A stretch of DNA of 41,435 nucleotides from an uncultured Pseudomonadota bacterium. GTDB taxonomy: Bacteria; Pseudomonadota; Gammaproteobacteria; Steroidobacterales; Steroidobacteraceae. The position numbers were made by a program, and so were the translations under genes. The stretch is taken from positions 1-41,435 of the forward strand of contig CAIKZZ010000024.1 in the NCBI GenBank assembly GCA_903832085.1, given 5' to 3'. Of this stretch, positions 1-6,032 are shown piece after piece. A model generated the notes under the pieces. It did no database searches, was not told the origin of the DNA, and saw nothing but the letters and a program-made list of their open reading frames with translations. The first letter of the stretch is position 1. The number at the start of each line of letters is the position of its first letter.

Positions 1-152
1 CCCCCGTGGGTCTTGCGCCACCGAAAGTAGGTCTTATCGGTAACCCCTAACTGCTTGCAGACCTCGGCTACCGTCTTGCCTTGACCTGACAGAACGTCAG
101 CCTCGCGCAGCTTGTGGATGATCTCTTCCGTCGTAAACCGTTGTTTTGGCAT
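1..152 (-). CDS. IS3-family transposase OrfA, N-terminal part (cut by window edge)
   Basis: The reverse strand reads from an ATG at 152 to the window edge as about 50 residues beginning MPKQRFTTEEIIHKLREADV. This is the helix-turn-helix start typical of IS3-family (IS407/IS2-like group) OrfA proteins: a basic N-terminus, then E-I-I-x-K-L-R-E-A, then VAEVCKQLGV and a Y-x-R-W-R-K recognition segment. OrfA is the DNA-binding half of the transposase, normally fused to the DDE catalytic OrfB by programmed frameshifting. OrfB would lie to the left of base 1, so it is not known whether the element is complete. The insertion-sequence end should lie within the roughly 100 bases to the right of the start codon, but I could not fix an inverted repeat without the other end. 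Confidence 0.85.
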   Translation of the reverse strand, partial: MPKQRFTTEEIIHKLREADVLSGQGKTVAEVCKQLGVTDKTYFRWRKTHG

Positions 153-298
153 GATCCTTAACCCTCCGTTCCACCATTCTAGGGAACATCAGTCTGGATC
201 AGGAATCGCAGGTCAGGTCATGTATTACAGAACACCATCGCTACTTTTTTGAGTAGGCGCTCTCGTTTAACGCCAGCCGCAATATCCCGTCAAACGAA

Positions 299-559
299 TC
301 ACTGCCCATTGCGACTGCCCCTTGCACCCTCAGCCGCCGCTTCAGCACGACACACATATGCACCGCTCTTCGTGACCCCATACCAGCGAGTTCCTTTGCT
401 GTGCCAGATCATGCTTGGTAAGTTCAGCCACACCACGATATCCGATGGGCAGTGCTGCTGGGCTTTGGATTCAGTTGGAAAGTGGTCTACGGCATATGAA
501 GGAAGAGTTAGTGTAAGCGAAAGACAAAGGCTCGCCAGAAAATGCATGAATATTTTCAT
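299..559 (-). CDS. small secreted protein of the 'CPxDxVVWxN...YG-TK-G-Y-C' type
   Basis: From the ATG at 559 the protein is 86 residues with a clear signal peptide (basic start, hydrophobic core LASLCLSLTLTL, cleavage likely after PSYA). The mature part carries CPSDIVVWLNLPSMIWHSKG, then RWYG-TK-G-YVC and AEAAAEGARGSRNG. I recognise this as a recurrent family of very small exported bacterial proteins with two conserved cysteines. Its function is unknown. An alternative start at 586 adds nine residues ahead of the signal peptide; I prefer 559 because a GGGAAG lies just upstream and the signal peptide then starts cleanly. It follows the broken gene upstream on the same strand with a short gap. 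Confidence 0.7.
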   Translation of the reverse strand: MKIFMHFLASLCLSLTLTLPSYAVDHFPTESKAQQHCPSDIVVWLNLPSMIWHSKGTRWYGVTKSGAYVCRAEAAAEGARGSRNGQ

Positions 560-589
560 AGACTTCCCAAAGTTAAATACATCCATTAT

Positions 590-1255
590 TTAAGGCTTCT
601 GAATACGGATACACTGCCCAAACCAAACTTTTACGGAAGCTAACTTGCCATCCTTATAGGTGTAGCCTGATTCTCGGTATATACCGCTCGTCTTTTCAAG
701 CTCTATGGAGTTCGAAAATCCAATTTTACTCTTGTCCCCGATTGAGGATGTAATTCCCCATGTGGTGTCCGTGCTGATGTTCCTCACTGAGCTATCCGAA
801 TCGCCAGTCCAAAACATATCTCCGCCGTCATCCCCAGCCATCTCTAGCCCAACCATTCGCCCAGCAGAGCTTGTTTGCGTAACTCTGAGCATAAAATGCA
901 AACCAGACTGGATTTGAGCATGAGCATCTCTGTAATAAACACCCATATCGTCACAGTGCCAGTTTTCTGTGGAAGTGCGGACATCCTCATTTGTAGATTT
1001 AGGTACAGTCGGCGCCTGCACATGCGCCCTTATAGGTGTACCCGCTTGAATTTGCTGTGGCGCCATATGTAAGGCAAAAGTGTACCCACCGAGTGCGGCA
1101 ACACAAATACAAAAGACAATCGCTGCCCAGCTTTTTGTAAATTTTATATTTACAGACTGGGACCTTTTGAATTACAAATTTACCTGACTGCTATTCAGCC
1201 TCATCGCTTCGCCCTTTGATGTTGTCAGGGCGATGATTCGGCCTTGCTTACTCAT
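590..1255 (-). pseudogene. membrane-anchored protein gene interrupted by an in-frame TAA
   Basis: Read on the reverse strand, an ATG at 1255 behind a good GAGG site opens a frame of 27 codons. An in-frame TAA follows at 1174-1172, and the same frame then continues without another stop to 590. Just after the TAA the frame encodes a basic stretch and a convincing membrane helix (SWAAIVFCICVAALGGYTF), then a soluble domain of about 160 residues with the C-terminus FGQCIRIQKP. No ATG, GTG or TTG lies between the TAA and the helix. The first usable ATG (1066) comes after the helix. The simplest reading is a single nonsense mutation in an originally 221-residue anchored protein. A start at a rare codon or stop readthrough is possible. 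I do not recognise the soluble domain. Confidence 0.6.
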
Positions 1256-1280
1256 CGTTAACCTCGGTATATCTGGCCAC
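1248..1280 (-). pseudogene. tiny remnant of a tyrosine-integrase 3' end
   Basis: The reverse strand from 1280 reads VARYTEVNDE and a stop. V-A-R-Y-T is the conserved end of phage-type tyrosine recombinases, where the Tyr is the catalytic nucleophile. The codon before it is a stop, so nothing upstream is left. The stretch is a near copy of the larger integrase remnant at 1761-2005 (15 of 16 bases between 1266-1281 and 1812-1827). Its stop overlaps the ATG of the interrupted gene at 1255. Eleven codons is short, so the call leans on the second copy nearby. Confidence 0.4.
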
Positions 1281-1281
1281 C
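1266..1281. repeat. 16-bp direct repeat, copy 1 (partner at 1812-1827)
   Basis: GGTATATCTGGCCACC here matches GGTGTATCTGGCCACC at 1812-1827 in 15 of 16 positions and in the same orientation. Both encode the VARYT end of an integrase on the reverse strand. The two copies bracket the single gene at 1324-1728. Confidence 0.7.
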
Positions 1282-1323
1282 TATAGAGCTATACATCTGT
1301 GTTTATAGATGTATTTCAGTCGT

Positions 1324-1728
1324 TCATTGCTTCCAAGCGCAGATGAATTTCATATCGACTGCCATCACCGTGTCCGGCACCACCGGTTCCCATGGGCCTG
1401 GAAGCGATTCTGCTGACGCGGACTCGTTAGTACCGTCCTCGTTGTAGAAGGTAAAGGCATGGCTACGCGTCATTTGCTCAGTGCAGTTGTATTCATCTTT
1501 CCCAACGATAAAACTCCTGTAGTTACCATGGGGCCCTTTCCGCGTGTGGGTCCTGAAGACATCCTTAAACCATGCTGCTCGGAGGTTGTCTTTAATCCGG
1601 ATGCTCGAAACGTCAATAAACGTCTCAATGTTTCCATCGTCGCTCTTGCCCACACTCAGCCAATTACTGGCCTGAGCCGTGCTGCAGACAATTACCAACG
1701 CCAACATCCCTGCTCTAACTCTCCACAT
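1324..1728 (-). CDS. secreted protein, surface-adhesin E-like family
   Basis: A 134-residue exported protein. Residues 1-20 form a signal peptide with a likely cut after AQA. The mature part follows the plan of the Adhesin_E-like family: W-x-x-V-G-x-S-D-D-G-N early on, an FIDVSSIRIKDN strand, a W-F-K-D-V segment, YRSFIVGKDEYNC with a conserved Cys, then GPWEPVVPDTVMAVDMKFIC. The two cysteines (YNC and FIC) may form a disulfide. Members are small periplasmic or surface proteins; most have no assigned function and the adhesin label comes from one characterised relative. The gene stands alone on the reverse strand and is bracketed by the two integrase-derived 16-bp repeats, as if carried in on a small mobile segment. 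Confidence 0.7.
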   Translation of the reverse strand: MWRVRAGMLALVIVCSTAQASNWLSVGKSDDGNIETFIDVSSIRIKDNLRAAWFKDVFRTHTRKGPHGNYRSFIVGKDEYNCTEQMTRSHAFTFYNEDGTNESASAESLPGPWEPVVPDTVMAVDMKFICAWKQ

Positions 1729-1760
1729 GACTCCCCCTTTTTTTTAGGCGTGTACTTTCA

Positions 1761-2005
1761 CTATCGAGCGTAAAACCGTGCCACAGCACCGCGACGTGCG
1801 GTGAGCTTCTGGGTGTATCTGGCCACCATGGCGGGAGTTGACCAGCCACCGGCTTGCATCACGCTCGCCAGATCCAGATCTGTGCCATCCCCACGCGAAG
1901 GCTGTGGCCAGAGATGGCCGTGCCGTGATCCAAGCGAGCGGTAACGGCCACGGCCTTCAAGATGCGGCGCACGTCGCGAGTATCGCGCAGATTGCCAGCA
2001 CGGTA
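1761..2005 (-). pseudogene. tyrosine recombinase (phage integrase) C-terminal remnant, frameshifted
   Basis: The reverse strand from 2005 reads YRAGNLRDTRDVRRILKAVA and continues to ISGHSLRVGMAQ, which contains the H-x-L-R active-site motif of tyrosine recombinases. The frame then shifts, and the next frame gives DLDLASVMQAGGWSTPAMVA followed by RYTQKLTARRGAVARFYAR and a stop at 1763-1761. G-G-W and R-Y are the conserved His/Trp position and the nucleophilic Tyr. One missing base around 1870 would restore a continuous domain. A stop lies just upstream and nothing further upstream matches, so only the last third of the gene survives. It is the best sign that the block beside tRNA-Glu arrived through an integrative element. 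Confidence 0.8.
1812..1827. repeat. 16-bp direct repeat, copy 2 (partner at 1266-1281)
   Basis: GGTGTATCTGGCCACC lies inside the integrase remnant, encoding V-A-R-Y-T on the reverse strand. It differs by one base from the copy at 1266-1281. Confidence 0.7.
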
Positions 2006-2039
2006 CTAATAAAGGCTAATTTTCTCATTTGTTGCTCGC

Positions 2040-2270
2040 TTAACCCTTCACCTTGTGATGGCCATAGTGATTCCGTGTCCTCGGGTTCGCGTAATGACCG
2101 CCCTTATGCGCTGACCCATGACCGTGCACATAGTGACCACCGTGGCTTTGTGTGTGTTTTGGCGGTGTGTACTGTGGGCCAGTGCTCGGCGGATTCTTTG
2201 CAAAAACGTTTGCTGTTAAAAGCACGCAAAGTCCAACGCTAAGCAACATGCGTTTTGAAACCGATAGCAT
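2040..2270 (-). CDS. small secreted His/Gly-rich protein
   Basis: From the ATG at 2270 (AGAGG six bases upstream) the protein has 76 residues. It has a signal peptide ending near ANVFA, then PPSTGPQYTPPKHTQSHGG and repeated G-G-H-Y units (GGHYVHG, KGGHYAN, NHYGHHK) with many histidines. Small exported proteins with SHGG and HKGGHY blocks are common in gammaproteobacterial genomes and are uncharacterised. Metal binding by the histidines is a guess. A longer start at 2303 would overlap the upstream lipoprotein gene and adds no signal-like sequence. It is the last of three closely spaced genes (3094-2795, 2791-2279, 2270-2040) that look like one operon. Confidence 0.7.
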   Translation of the reverse strand: MLSVSKRMLLSVGLCVLLTANVFAKNPPSTGPQYTPPKHTQSHGGHYVHGHGSAHKGGHYANPRTRNHYGHHKVKG

Positions 2271-2278
2271 ACGAACCT

Positions 2279-2791
2279 CTACTGTGGACATTGTGAGAAA
2301 CAAGCAACACCGGCGGCACCACCGCCTAGCGGGGCACAGCGACTTCGGCAGGCCTCACCAACTGAACTAAAGCCACTTGGGGCTGAGTGGGCCATGTTTA
2401 TTGGCGGTACATACTGGGTAACGCTTTGGGTTGGCGCTGAAATAAATTCGACCCGCTTAACCCAACCTTGTCTGCTCATACATGCATTGTAAGCGGTATC
2501 GGCTTCGCGACTTTCATTCATTCCGCGCAGTATCCCGGTCATTGCTGCAAGCCCGGCAGATGGCCCAGCGGACCGGCTATTCGCTGCATCACGGTCGGAT
2601 GCGGCGTTCAGGGCTTGTATACGCACGTAGTCACACGAGCCTGAATCTCCCTGCAATTCCGTATTCCCTCGGTTTGCTCCAGTAACGTCTTGCCAATACA
2701 CCCGTTGCTGGGGTTGGGTAACGCAGCCGTCGAGTAGCATCATAGGCAGCAGAGTTAGCACAGTGAGCCGCACATGGCTGTAGTGGCGCAT
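2279..2791 (-). CDS. putative lipoprotein
   Basis: A 170-residue protein with a basic start, a hydrophobic stretch (VLTLLPMMLL) and the lipobox L-D-G-C, so Cys23 is the likely lipidated residue after cleavage by signal peptidase II. The Asp at the second position of the box is unusual. The mature part has QDVTGANRGNTELQGDSGSC, an Ala-rich segment with the AAMTGILRGM stretch, YNACMSRQGW, and a Cys-rich end (CRSRCAPLGG, CFSQCPQ). The YNACMSRQGW part resembles a short segment common in small outer-membrane lipoproteins. The rest I do not recognise. It starts three bases after the stop of the upstream repeat protein and ends nine bases before the start of the next gene, which suggests one transcript. 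Confidence 0.65.
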   Translation of the reverse strand: MRHYSHVRLTVLTLLPMMLLDGCVTQPQQRVYWQDVTGANRGNTELQGDSGSCDYVRIQALNAASDRDAANSRSAGPSAGLAAMTGILRGMNESREADTAYNACMSRQGWVKRVEFISAPTQSVTQYVPPINMAHSAPSGFSSVGEACRSRCAPLGGGAAGVACFSQCPQ

Positions 2792-2794
2792 AAA

Positions 2795-3094
2795 TTACTG
2801 CTTCACCACACACTGCCCACGCGCTGCTTGCGCCGCCCGTTCACAGCTTGGCTCATCATAGTAAAAACACTGCGTACCGTAGCTGGTCACCACGCAAAAC
2901 GGTGCTGCGCCTGAGGGCGGCTTGGTTTCTTTTTGGTTGATGATGCAAGCCCCTCGCGCCGTTGCCGCCGCTCTCTCACAGCTAGGCTCATCGTAGTAGT
3001 AGCACTGCGATCCACTGCCAGTGACCACACAAAAGGGTGCCGCAAGCGCACCACCGTTGACAGCAAGGCACAGGAGCAGAAATAGAGGGCGCAT
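2795..3094 (-). CDS. secreted protein with two tandem FCVVT...YYDEPSCERAA repeats
   Basis: From the ATG at 3094 (AAGGAAG upstream) the protein has 99 residues with a signal peptide MRPLFLLLCLAVNGGALA. The mature part is two copies of about 34 residues: FCVVTGSGSQCYYYDEPSCE and FCVVTSYGTQCFYYDEPSCE, each followed by RAA-x-x-ARG-x-C. They are joined by a short Lys/Pro/Gly linker (KETKPPSG). Each copy has four cysteines, fitting a small disulfide-stabilised domain in the periplasm or outside the cell. Single-copy relatives occur as small hypothetical proteins; function unknown. A start 19 codons further upstream exists but would put a non-signal sequence in front. It is the first gene of the three-gene set. 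Confidence 0.7.
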   Translation of the reverse strand: MRPLFLLLCLAVNGGALAAPFCVVTGSGSQCYYYDEPSCERAAATARGACIINQKETKPPSGAAPFCVVTSYGTQCFYYDEPSCERAAQAARGQCVVKQ

Positions 3095-3408
3095 GGGACT
3101 TCCTTGTGAAGGGGCTACGAACCCCGTGCAACAGTGCCACAAAGCGCCCATGGGTGGTGAATTGAAGGAGCTACTGTGCTGTCATCCTAGCCATGAAATT
3201 GTACGCGCCGCCGCCGCGGAACCGGCTTGCTGTGGATGGTCGTGTGAGGGTGGTCTGAAGCCTCATACGGCGAACCTCGCGCCCAGCGTGATACGGGGTG
3301 ACACGTTGTGATGACGCGTTGGGGAGCCACGGTTTCCATGTGCTCGCGGTCGTAAGAGACTGCTAGGCATCAGTTTCGAAAGAAAAACAATGCAATTCAA
3401 ACAGTTAA

Positions 3409-3594
3409 GTGTCTAAAGCAGAATTATCAGCTTTTAATTCAGTAGAAATTAGTAATTCGCAACCAATTGATTTTTTTGAGGTTTTAAAGAGCTCATTACG
3501 ATGGGCGTTCGTACTATCGAGAAAATCGATTCTTAAATTTAGGACGTTAATCTTTTTCCTTATTAAGAGAAATGGAGCAGGTGGTGTGTTCTAG
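3409..3594 (+). CDS. doubtful AT-rich small open frame
   Basis: A GTG-started frame of 61 codons, with a basic C-terminal half containing a possible hydrophobic stretch (FRTLIFFLI). There is no clear ribosome site and no family resemblance. Its base composition is much more AT-rich than the neighbours, so it may be foreign DNA or chance. Confidence 0.15.
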   Translation: MSKAELSAFNSVEISNSQPIDFFEVLKSSLRWAFVLSRKSILKFRTLIFFLIKRNGAGGVF

Positions 3595-3638
3595 CCGGCC
3601 TCGATGGGCGTTTAAAACCCACGCAACGTCACGGACTG

Positions 3639-3678
3639 GTATCACCGTATCACCGTATCACCGTATCACCGTATCACC
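3639..3678. repeat. five tandem copies of GTATCACC
   Basis: Five perfect head-to-tail copies of the 8-bp unit GTATCACC fill 3639-3678 exactly. The unit length is not a multiple of three and no gene covers it. It has no spacers, so it is not a CRISPR array. Such a tract would be prone to copy-number change by slippage. Confidence 0.95.
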
Positions 3679-3818
3679 TGTCAGAAAGGGGTAGGGCGAG
3701 CACGCTGCGTATGGCGTGTGTTCGGTCTCAAGTGCGATTCAGTTCGGCATTCTTCGCTGTTTGCGCAACGTGCGACTTGCGGCTTGCATCGCATTTGTCG
3801 CGCATCGTTGGGTTGCAG

Positions 3819-3840
3819 AAAGTTCCCAAAAAGTTCCCAA
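3819..3840. repeat. 11-bp tandem duplication AAAGTTCCCAA beside tRNA-Glu
   Basis: AAAGTTCCCAA occurs twice back to back (3819-3829 and 3830-3840), about 55 bases beyond the 3' end of tRNA-Glu. Repeated short motifs next to a tRNA end are the arrangement of arm-type integrase sites around an attachment site. That reading is inference; only the repeat is seen. Confidence 0.7.
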
Positions 3841-3894
3841 AAATAGTTTAGAAAGCGCGTACTTTAAAAAAACTTCTATAAATTAGGTATTTAG

Positions 3895-3970
3895 TGGCGC
3901 TCCCAGAGGGATTCGAACCCTCGTACCAGCCTTGAGAGGGCTGTGTCCTGGGCCTCTAGACGATGGGAGC
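3895..3970 (-). tRNA. tRNA-Glu (anticodon CTC)
   Basis: The reverse strand folds as a standard 76-base tRNA with encoded CCA. The acceptor stem is GCTCCCA/TGGGAGC, the T-arm is GAGGGTTCGAATCCCTC, and the anticodon stem CAGCC/GGCTG encloses the loop CTCTCAA, giving anticodon CTC. The D-arm region TCGTCTAGAGGCCCAGGAC is typical of bacterial tRNA-Glu. Its 3' end faces the accessory block at 1-3894, the usual side for integration at a tRNA gene. Confidence 0.97.
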
Positions 3971-4013
3971 ACGAAAATGAAGACCAGGAGGCTCTGGTCG
4001 TGCGTAGCCTGCT

Positions 4014-4041
4014 ATTATACGTCTGCATGATCGCACCACAA
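4014..4041 (-). promoter_or_regulatory. promoter of tRNA-Glu
   Basis: On the reverse strand TTGTGG (4041-4036) is followed after 16 bases by a perfect TATAAT (4019-4014), placing the start of transcription around 4007, some 37 bases before the tRNA. A GACCAG/CTGGTC inverted repeat (3982-3999) lies between. The -35 element lies within 15 bases of the region where pcnB translation must begin on the other strand. Confidence 0.75.
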
Positions 4042-4054
4042 GCGAGAATCTCTC

Positions 4055-5479
4055 CTGACTACGCCGATTTCTGATCGTTCTGGCGCCGAAAACGCCGAAA
4101 TTCACTCGACTCCGGTCGTTATTCCGCGCTCCGAACACACTATTTCGCGAGCCGACATCTCCCCGCATGCGCTCAAAGTGCTCTACCGACTGAAAGACGC
4201 CGGCTACCAAGCGTTCTTAGTCGGCGGCGGCGTCAGGGATGTGTTGCTTGGAATCGTTCCCAAAGACTTTGATGTCGCAACCAATGCCTTGCCTGAAGAG
4301 ATTCGCCGCGTGTTTCGTAATTGCCGACTGATCGGTCGGCGCTTTCGTTTGGCACATGTGCACTTTGGTAACGAGATTATTGAAGTCGCTACCTTTCGTG
4401 CATCGGCCGTCGTCGATGACGGTGACGATGAGACAGACGAGCGTGGCGATGAGTCTGATTTAGACCCGCGCGAATTTAGCGACGCGCGCGTGCATGACAC
4501 GAGCGGTCGCATTCTGCGCGACAACTTGTATGGCGGTATCGATGCGGATGTGTGGCGGCGTGATTTCACCGCCAACGCGCTTTATTACAATATTGCGGAT
4601 TTTTCTGTGTGGGATTACGTGGGTGGCGTGGCCGACGTGCAAGCACGTGTGCTGCGCCTCATTGGTGATCCAGAAGTTCGTTACCGCGAAGACCCCGTAC
4701 GCATGCTGCGTGCCGCGCGCTTTGCAGCGAAGCTCGATTTCACGTTGCACCCGGCGACGCGTCAGCCATTACGTGAACTCGGCGTGCTCCTCGAGGGCGT
4801 GCCAGCAGCGCGCTTGTTTGACGAATGCTTAAAGCTCTTTTTAGCAGGGCATGCAGTCGCAGGCTTTGAACGCCTAAAAGAGTTTCATCTGTTAGAACAC
4901 CTGCTGCCCGGTGTGGCGCGAGAGTTGGCGATAGATCCTGAGGGTGAGGGCGCTAAAGTGCTAGCCCTTGGGCTTGCCGGCACCGATGCGCGTGTGCGCT
5001 CTGATCGCTCGGTGACCCCAATGTTCTTGTTTGCAGTTTTTCTCTACGGACCGATTATGCGTCTTACGCATGCACGCATTGCCGAAGGGGTGCCCCCCGC
5101 GCATGCGCTTGCCGATGCCTGTGATGCGATCATTAGCAGCCAAGTTAGGCGCGTGGGTGTGCCGAAGCGCTTTACCTTGCCATTGCGTGAACTACTGACC
5201 TTGCAGCCACGTTTTGAACGGCGTGATGGGCGACGTGCACTTGCGTTGTTGAGTCACCCGCGGTTCCGCGCAGCCTATGATTTCATGTTGTTACGAGCGC
5301 AAGCCGGTGGAGTTTCACAAGAAATCGCCACCTGGTGGACCGAGATACAGACGCTGACCCCTGAGGAGCAGATCGAGCGTGTGCAGGCGCTAGGCGCATC
5401 GGAAAGCGATTCAGCCGCACCGAAGCGCCGTCGGCGTCCGCGCGGCCGGCCAAAGCCCAATAACCCACCTGCGAGCTGA
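4055..5479 (+). CDS. pcnB: poly(A) polymerase I
   Basis: Adds poly(A) tails to RNA 3' ends and so promotes RNA decay. The protein has the class II nucleotidyltransferase fold of the CCA-enzyme family: LVGGGVRDVLLG, then the catalytic D-F-D in PKDFDVATNA, RRFRLAHVHFG, then the RNA-binding region RRDFTANALYYN and DPVRMLRAARFAAKL. The tail ends in a very basic stretch (PKRRRRPRGRPKPN) typical of PcnB rather than CCA-adding enzymes. Similarity to E. coli PcnB runs upstream of the first standard start (GTG 4178), through VVIPRSEHTISRADISPHAL. In that extension, after the in-frame stop at 4028-4030, there is no ATG, GTG or TTG. I place the start at CTG 4055 (GAGA seven bases before); ATT 4067 is an alternative, since E. 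coli pcnB is known to start at AUU. It ends two bases before folK. Confidence 0.9.
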   Translation: MTTPISDRSGAENAEIHSTPVVIPRSEHTISRADISPHALKVLYRLKDAGYQAFLVGGGVRDVLLGIVPKDFDVATNALPEEIRRVFRNCRLIGRRFRLAHVHFGNEIIEVATFRASAVVDDGDDETDERGDESDLDPREFSDARVHDTSGRILRDNLYGGIDADVWRRDFTANALYYNIADFSVWDYVGGVADVQARVLRLIGDPEVRYREDPVRMLRAARFAAKLDFTLHPATRQPLRELGVLLEGVPAARLFDECLKLFLAGHAVAGFERLKEFHLLEHLLPGVARELAIDPEGEGAKVLALGLAGTDARVRSDRSVTPMFLFAVFLYGPIMRLTHARIAEGVPPAHALADACDAIISSQVRRVGVPKRFTLPLRELLTLQPRFERRDGRRALALLSHPRFRAAYDFMLLRAQAGGVSQEIATWWTEIQTLTPEEQIERVQALGASESDSAAPKRRRRPRGRPKPNNPPAS

Positions 5480-5481
5480 CG

Positions 5482-5979
5482 ATGGCTGCTGGGGGTACTT
5501 GGACGCCTGTATATATAGGGATTGGCAGTAATCTTGACGACCCTGCCCGTCAGGTCAGATTGGCCGTTGTCAGCCTCGGCACGCTGAAGGAATGTCACAG
5601 TCTTTGTGTCTCCCCCCTGTACAGCACTCGGCCGGTAGGTCCACAAAACCAGCCCGATTTTGTCAATGCAGTGGCCGGCGTCCTGACGCGCCTTGAGCCG
5701 CCTGAGCTGCTCAGCGCACTGCGTGCCCTCGAAAAAGCGCAGGGTAAGCAGACTCCCGCTGAGCGATTTGGGCCTAGACGCATCGATCTTGATATTCTGG
5801 TCCACGGACAAGCGGTGTTTACGAGCGAGACCTTGGTGGTACCCCACCCGCGACTGCACGAACGCGCCTTCGTCCTGTATCCTTTGGCGGACGTTGCGCC
5901 TGATCTGTGGATTGCCGGCCGCGGCCGGGTGAGTGCCTTGAAGGCCACGGTGTCGGGTGACTTGGTGAGTGTTCTATAA
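5482..5979 (+). CDS. folK: 2-amino-4-hydroxy-6-hydroxymethyldihydropteridine diphosphokinase
   Basis: Transfers pyrophosphate from ATP to 6-hydroxymethyl-7,8-dihydropterin, a step of folate synthesis in the cytoplasm. The 165 residues show the HPPK hallmarks: YIGIGSNLDDP at the N-terminus, SPLYSTRPVGPQNQPDFVNA, ERFGPRRIDLDILVHG with the two magnesium-binding aspartates, and VPHPRLHERAFVLYPLADVA. The length is normal. It begins two bases after the pcnB stop, the common pcnB-folK pair. The gene after it is a nucleoside kinase rather than panB, which often follows in other gammaproteobacteria. Confidence 0.96.
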   Translation: MAAGGTWTPVYIGIGSNLDDPARQVRLAVVSLGTLKECHSLCVSPLYSTRPVGPQNQPDFVNAVAGVLTRLEPPELLSALRALEKAQGKQTPAERFGPRRIDLDILVHGQAVFTSETLVVPHPRLHERAFVLYPLADVAPDLWIAGRGRVSALKATVSGDLVSVL

Positions 5980-6032
5980 ACGAGCCGTCGATTTAATTTG
6001 AGAGTGACGCGACCTACAGTGACGACACCCAA

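Larger units (their letters stand above)
3095..3894. other. 800-base stretch without a convincing gene
   Basis: Between the small secreted genes and tRNA-Glu I find no frame with family resemblance. It holds an AT-rich 60-codon frame on the plus strand (3409-3594), an 8-bp tandem repeat (3639-3678), an 11-bp tandem duplication (3819-3840) and an AT-rich tail next to the tRNA 3' end. Composition changes sharply inside it: about 3365-3580 is AT-rich while the flanks are GC-rich. It reads as the scarred junction of an integrated element. Confidence 0.5.

Noticed and set aside
153-250. Terminal inverted repeat of the IS3-type element
   Set aside because: The other end lies outside the window, so no repeat pair can be shown.
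1838-2242. Plus-strand open frame of 134 codons across the integrase remnant and the His/Gly-rich gene
   Set aside because: The reverse strand carries recognisable integrase motifs and a signal peptide; the plus frame carries neither.
3639-3678. Possible CRISPR array
   Set aside because: The 8-bp units join without spacers and are too short; no cas gene is in the window.
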